Shown here piece by piece: positions 62,480 to 64,000 of a stretch of DNA of 64,000 nucleotides. Position 1 is the stretch's first letter. Each line of letters starts with the position of its first letter. The notes below the pieces were generated by a model. That model ran no database searches. It saw only the letters and a list, made by a program, of their open reading frames with translations, and was not told where the DNA came from. Location: the NCBI GenBank assembly GCA_003141895.1, contig PLNT01000017.1, positions 50,099 to 114,098 of the forward strand. Direction: 5' to 3'. Position numbers and translations under genes: made by a program. This DNA is from Bacteroidales bacterium. Lineage in GTDB: Bacteria > Bacteroidota > Bacteroidia > Bacteroidales > VadinHA17.

Positions 62480-62513
62480 ATGTGACTCACTTCTGATTTT
62501 TACATCTTTACAA

Positions 62514-62521
62514 CAAATATA
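62514..62521 (-). promoter_or_regulatory. -7 promoter element (TATATTTG) for the TetR gene
   Basis: A perfect TAnnTTTG match on the minus strand, 34 bp before the ATG. Confidence 0.5.
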
Positions 62522-62599
62522 ATAAAATTTGAAAAATTATTACTGCCTTCGAACAAATTGGTCGAAAAATCGAACTCTCACTTTCACTGAAGACGATCC

Positions 62600-62720
62600 C
62601 CTGCCTCCTTTAGGAGGGTTAATTCGCAGTCTTTCAATAAATTCATCAAGGACACAGAATTAGTCCCCCTTTTGGGGGACATCCCGATAGCTATCGGGAG
62701 CGCAGCGGCAGGGGGTTTCT
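62600..62720. repeat. G/C-tract repeat with the 18-bp palindrome, inverted orientation
   Basis: The unit runs CCTTTAGGAGGGTTAA, GTCTTTCAATAAATTCATCAAG, GTCCCCCTTTTGGGGGACA, then TCCCGATAGCTATCGGGA (62682-62699) and GCGCAGCGGCAGGGGG. It is the reverse complement of the unit at 54970-55070 with changes. It lies in the 374-bp gene-free gap 62480-62853. Confidence 0.8.
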
Positions 62721-62808
62721 TCTTGGTTAAAATTTTAATTTCATTCTCTGGAAAACTTCCCCTCCCCGGTCTTCCATTCGAGAGATCCCCTCATAAATTA
62801 ATATTTTG

Positions 62809-62816
62809 TATTTTTG
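62809..62816 (+). promoter_or_regulatory. -7 promoter element (TATTTTTG) for mtnA
   Basis: A TAnnTTTG match 37 bp before the ATG at 62854; a second weaker match overlaps just upstream. Confidence 0.4.
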
Positions 62817-62853
62817 ATCTTTATTAGTTCGGGGACGGGAGGAACTTTATAAA

Positions 62854-63960
62854 ATGAAAATCGGTAATAAATATTATCAAAGCATCTGGGTTGATGAAAG
62901 TGATCCGCTTGCCGTAAAAGTTATTGACCAGCAGAAGTTGCCATTCTTCTTTGAAATAAAAGATCTTCGTTCTGTTGATGATGTTTATGCGGCAATAGAG
63001 AATATGACTGTAAGAGGGGCTCCTCTTATTGGAGCTGCCGGAGCTTTTGGTATCTACCTTGCCACCCTTGAAATCACCCATACAACAAATATCCGGGAAC
63101 ACCTCTCCAACGCTGCCCGTTACCTGATTTCATGCCGTCCGACAGCAGTAAATCTTTCATGGGCTGTTAATTTTGTAATGGACAGACTTAAAGAAAAACA
63201 ACCGGCATCCCTCACAAAAACAGCTCTCGGTTCAGCAATTGAAATCTGTGAGCTGGAAAAGGAGAATTGCCGTCAGATAGGGAAACATGGTCTGAAATTA
63301 ATTGAAGCCATCAGCAAAAAGAAAAAGGGAGCTCCTGTAAATATTCTTACCCATTGTAATGCCGGATGGCTTGCCTGTATCGATTTTGGAACAGCTACTG
63401 CTCCCATATACGAGGCTAATGAAAAAGGGATACCACTTCATGTATGGGTTGATGAGACCAGACCAAGGAACCAGGGAGCAAAACTTACGGCATATGAACT
63501 TGGTCAGAATGGTGTTCCTTACACGCTGATCCCCGATAATTCCGGTGGTCATCTAATGCAACAAAAACTTGTTGATATTGTTATCGTCGGAAGCGACAGA
63601 ACAACAAAAACAGGAGATGTTGCCAACAAAACAGGAACATATCTGAAAGCTCTTGCAGCGTTCGATAATAAAATCCCGTTTTATAGTGCCCTTCCGTCAA
63701 CATCAATAGATTTCAGCATAAGTGATGGCCTTAAGGAAATTGTTATCGAAGAACGGGATCCTGAAGAGGTAACAAATGTTACAGGATTCGCAGAAGGAAA
63801 GATCCAGTCAGTAAGGATCTGTCCGGAAGATACAGTTGCAGTCAATTATGGTTTTGACATAACACCTGCCCGGCTTATAACCGGATTAATAACCGAAAAG
63901 GGAATATGCAGGGCTACGGAAAAAGATATTAAAGAGATGTTTTCAAATAAATTCAGTTAG
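62854..63960 (+). CDS. mtnA: S-methyl-5-thioribose-1-phosphate isomerase
   Basis: The 368-residue protein has NMTVRGAPLIGAAGAFG near residue 50, THCNAGWLAC with catalytic Cys168, ETRPRNQGAKLTAYEL, and GSDRTTKTGDVANKTGTY with catalytic Asp248. These are the active-site blocks of MtnA, related to eIF2B but with both catalytic residues. It converts methylthioribose-1-phosphate to methylthioribulose-1-phosphate in methionine salvage. No other mtn gene is next to it in the window; the sequence ends 40 bp after its stop. Confidence 0.93.
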   Translation: MKIGNKYYQSIWVDESDPLAVKVIDQQKLPFFFEIKDLRSVDDVYAAIENMTVRGAPLIGAAGAFGIYLATLEITHTTNIREHLSNAARYLISCRPTAVNLSWAVNFVMDRLKEKQPASLTKTALGSAIEICELEKENCRQIGKHGLKLIEAISKKKKGAPVNILTHCNAGWLACIDFGTATAPIYEANEKGIPLHVWVDETRPRNQGAKLTAYELGQNGVPYTLIPDNSGGHLMQQKLVDIVIVGSDRTTKTGDVANKTGTYLKALAAFDNKIPFYSALPSTSIDFSISDGLKEIVIEERDPEEVTNVTGFAEGKIQSVRICPEDTVAVNYGFDITPARLITGLITEKGICRATEKDIKEMFSNKFS

Positions 63961-64000
63961 TATGCAAGGGGCAGTTAAATTCAATTGTCATTGGAACCAG

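Noticed and set aside
1..64000. Prophage, insertion sequence or restriction island
   Set aside because: No transposase, integrase, capsid or methyltransferase gene is visible; the accessory signal is confined to small repeats and the nuclease genes.

Overview
The window is a stretch of chromosome from a member of the Bacteroidota, most like the Bacteroidales. The evidence is the repeated promoter element TAnnTTTG just upstream of genes, the Bacteroidota form of isoleucyl-tRNA synthetase, a P5C dehydrogenase and DksA-like regulator of that phylum, DUF5777/YceI/DUF1080 proteins, a BlaR1-type peptidase with a TonB C-terminus, and many lipoproteins with a Cys directly after the signal peptide. 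The genome looks environmental and repeat-rich. I see no phage, plasmid, conventional transposase, rRNA or CRISPR locus. It carries one tRNA.

Layout. 1-7.6 kb: the end of an outer-membrane barrel, a sugar transferase, a DksA-like regulator, then on the minus strand riboflavin synthase, a YhbP-like protein, UbiX, a sirtuin, a broken GIY-YIG nuclease and a DUF559 nuclease, all separated by repeats. 7.7-14.3 kb: ileS, a UDP-glucuronate decarboxylase and dnaG. 14.9-24.5 kb: a lipoprotein, then alpha-2-macroglobulin with penicillin-binding protein 1C, and a Nudix hydrolase. 24.6-28.2 kb: a probable operon of two heme-binding lipoproteins, a DUF5777 protein, a YceI protein and an OB-fold protein. 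28.3-36.9 kb: a PAP2-type lipid enzyme, P5C dehydrogenase, a diacylglycerol-kinase-like protein, a GH20 hexosaminidase, a second DUF559 nuclease and a beta-propeller/phosphoesterase. 37-42 kb: a BlaI/BlaR1 pair with two clear operators, a DUF1080 protein, UppP and small proteins. 42.7-49.5 kb: a histidine kinase, tRNA-Val, a glutamine amidotransferase, and a three-gene cassette of TonB receptor, YfiR-like protein and hybrid kinase. 49.5-58.2 kb, minus strand: ispD, an acyl-CoA ligase, and sugar genes (ROK kinase, SIS isomerase, PIG-L deacetylase, PPi-type phosphofructokinase) that together suggest amino-sugar catabolism into glycolysis. 58.3-64 kb: a CBM9-like protein, a large Ig-like lipoprotein, lgt, a TetR regulator and mtnA.

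The most unusual content lies between the genes. Nearly every gap holds members of a few dispersed palindromic repeat families. Two different families each occur once as a short empty element and once as a longer element with matching ends that contains a DUF559 endonuclease gene. A third family (GTCATTGCGAG...GAAGCAATC) abuts and fuses to a GIY-YIG nuclease gene. An 18-bp perfect palindrome, TCCCGATAGCTATCGGGA, occurs five times. It is nested inside other repeats and, strikingly, inside the D-loop of the tRNA-Val(GAC) gene. In three contexts where an uninterrupted relative can be aligned, it stands in place of three bases of the form RAC/GTY. I regard these nuclease-linked repeats and the mobile palindrome as the best candidates for an undescribed system.

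All family assignments come from reading motifs by eye; none was checked against a database.
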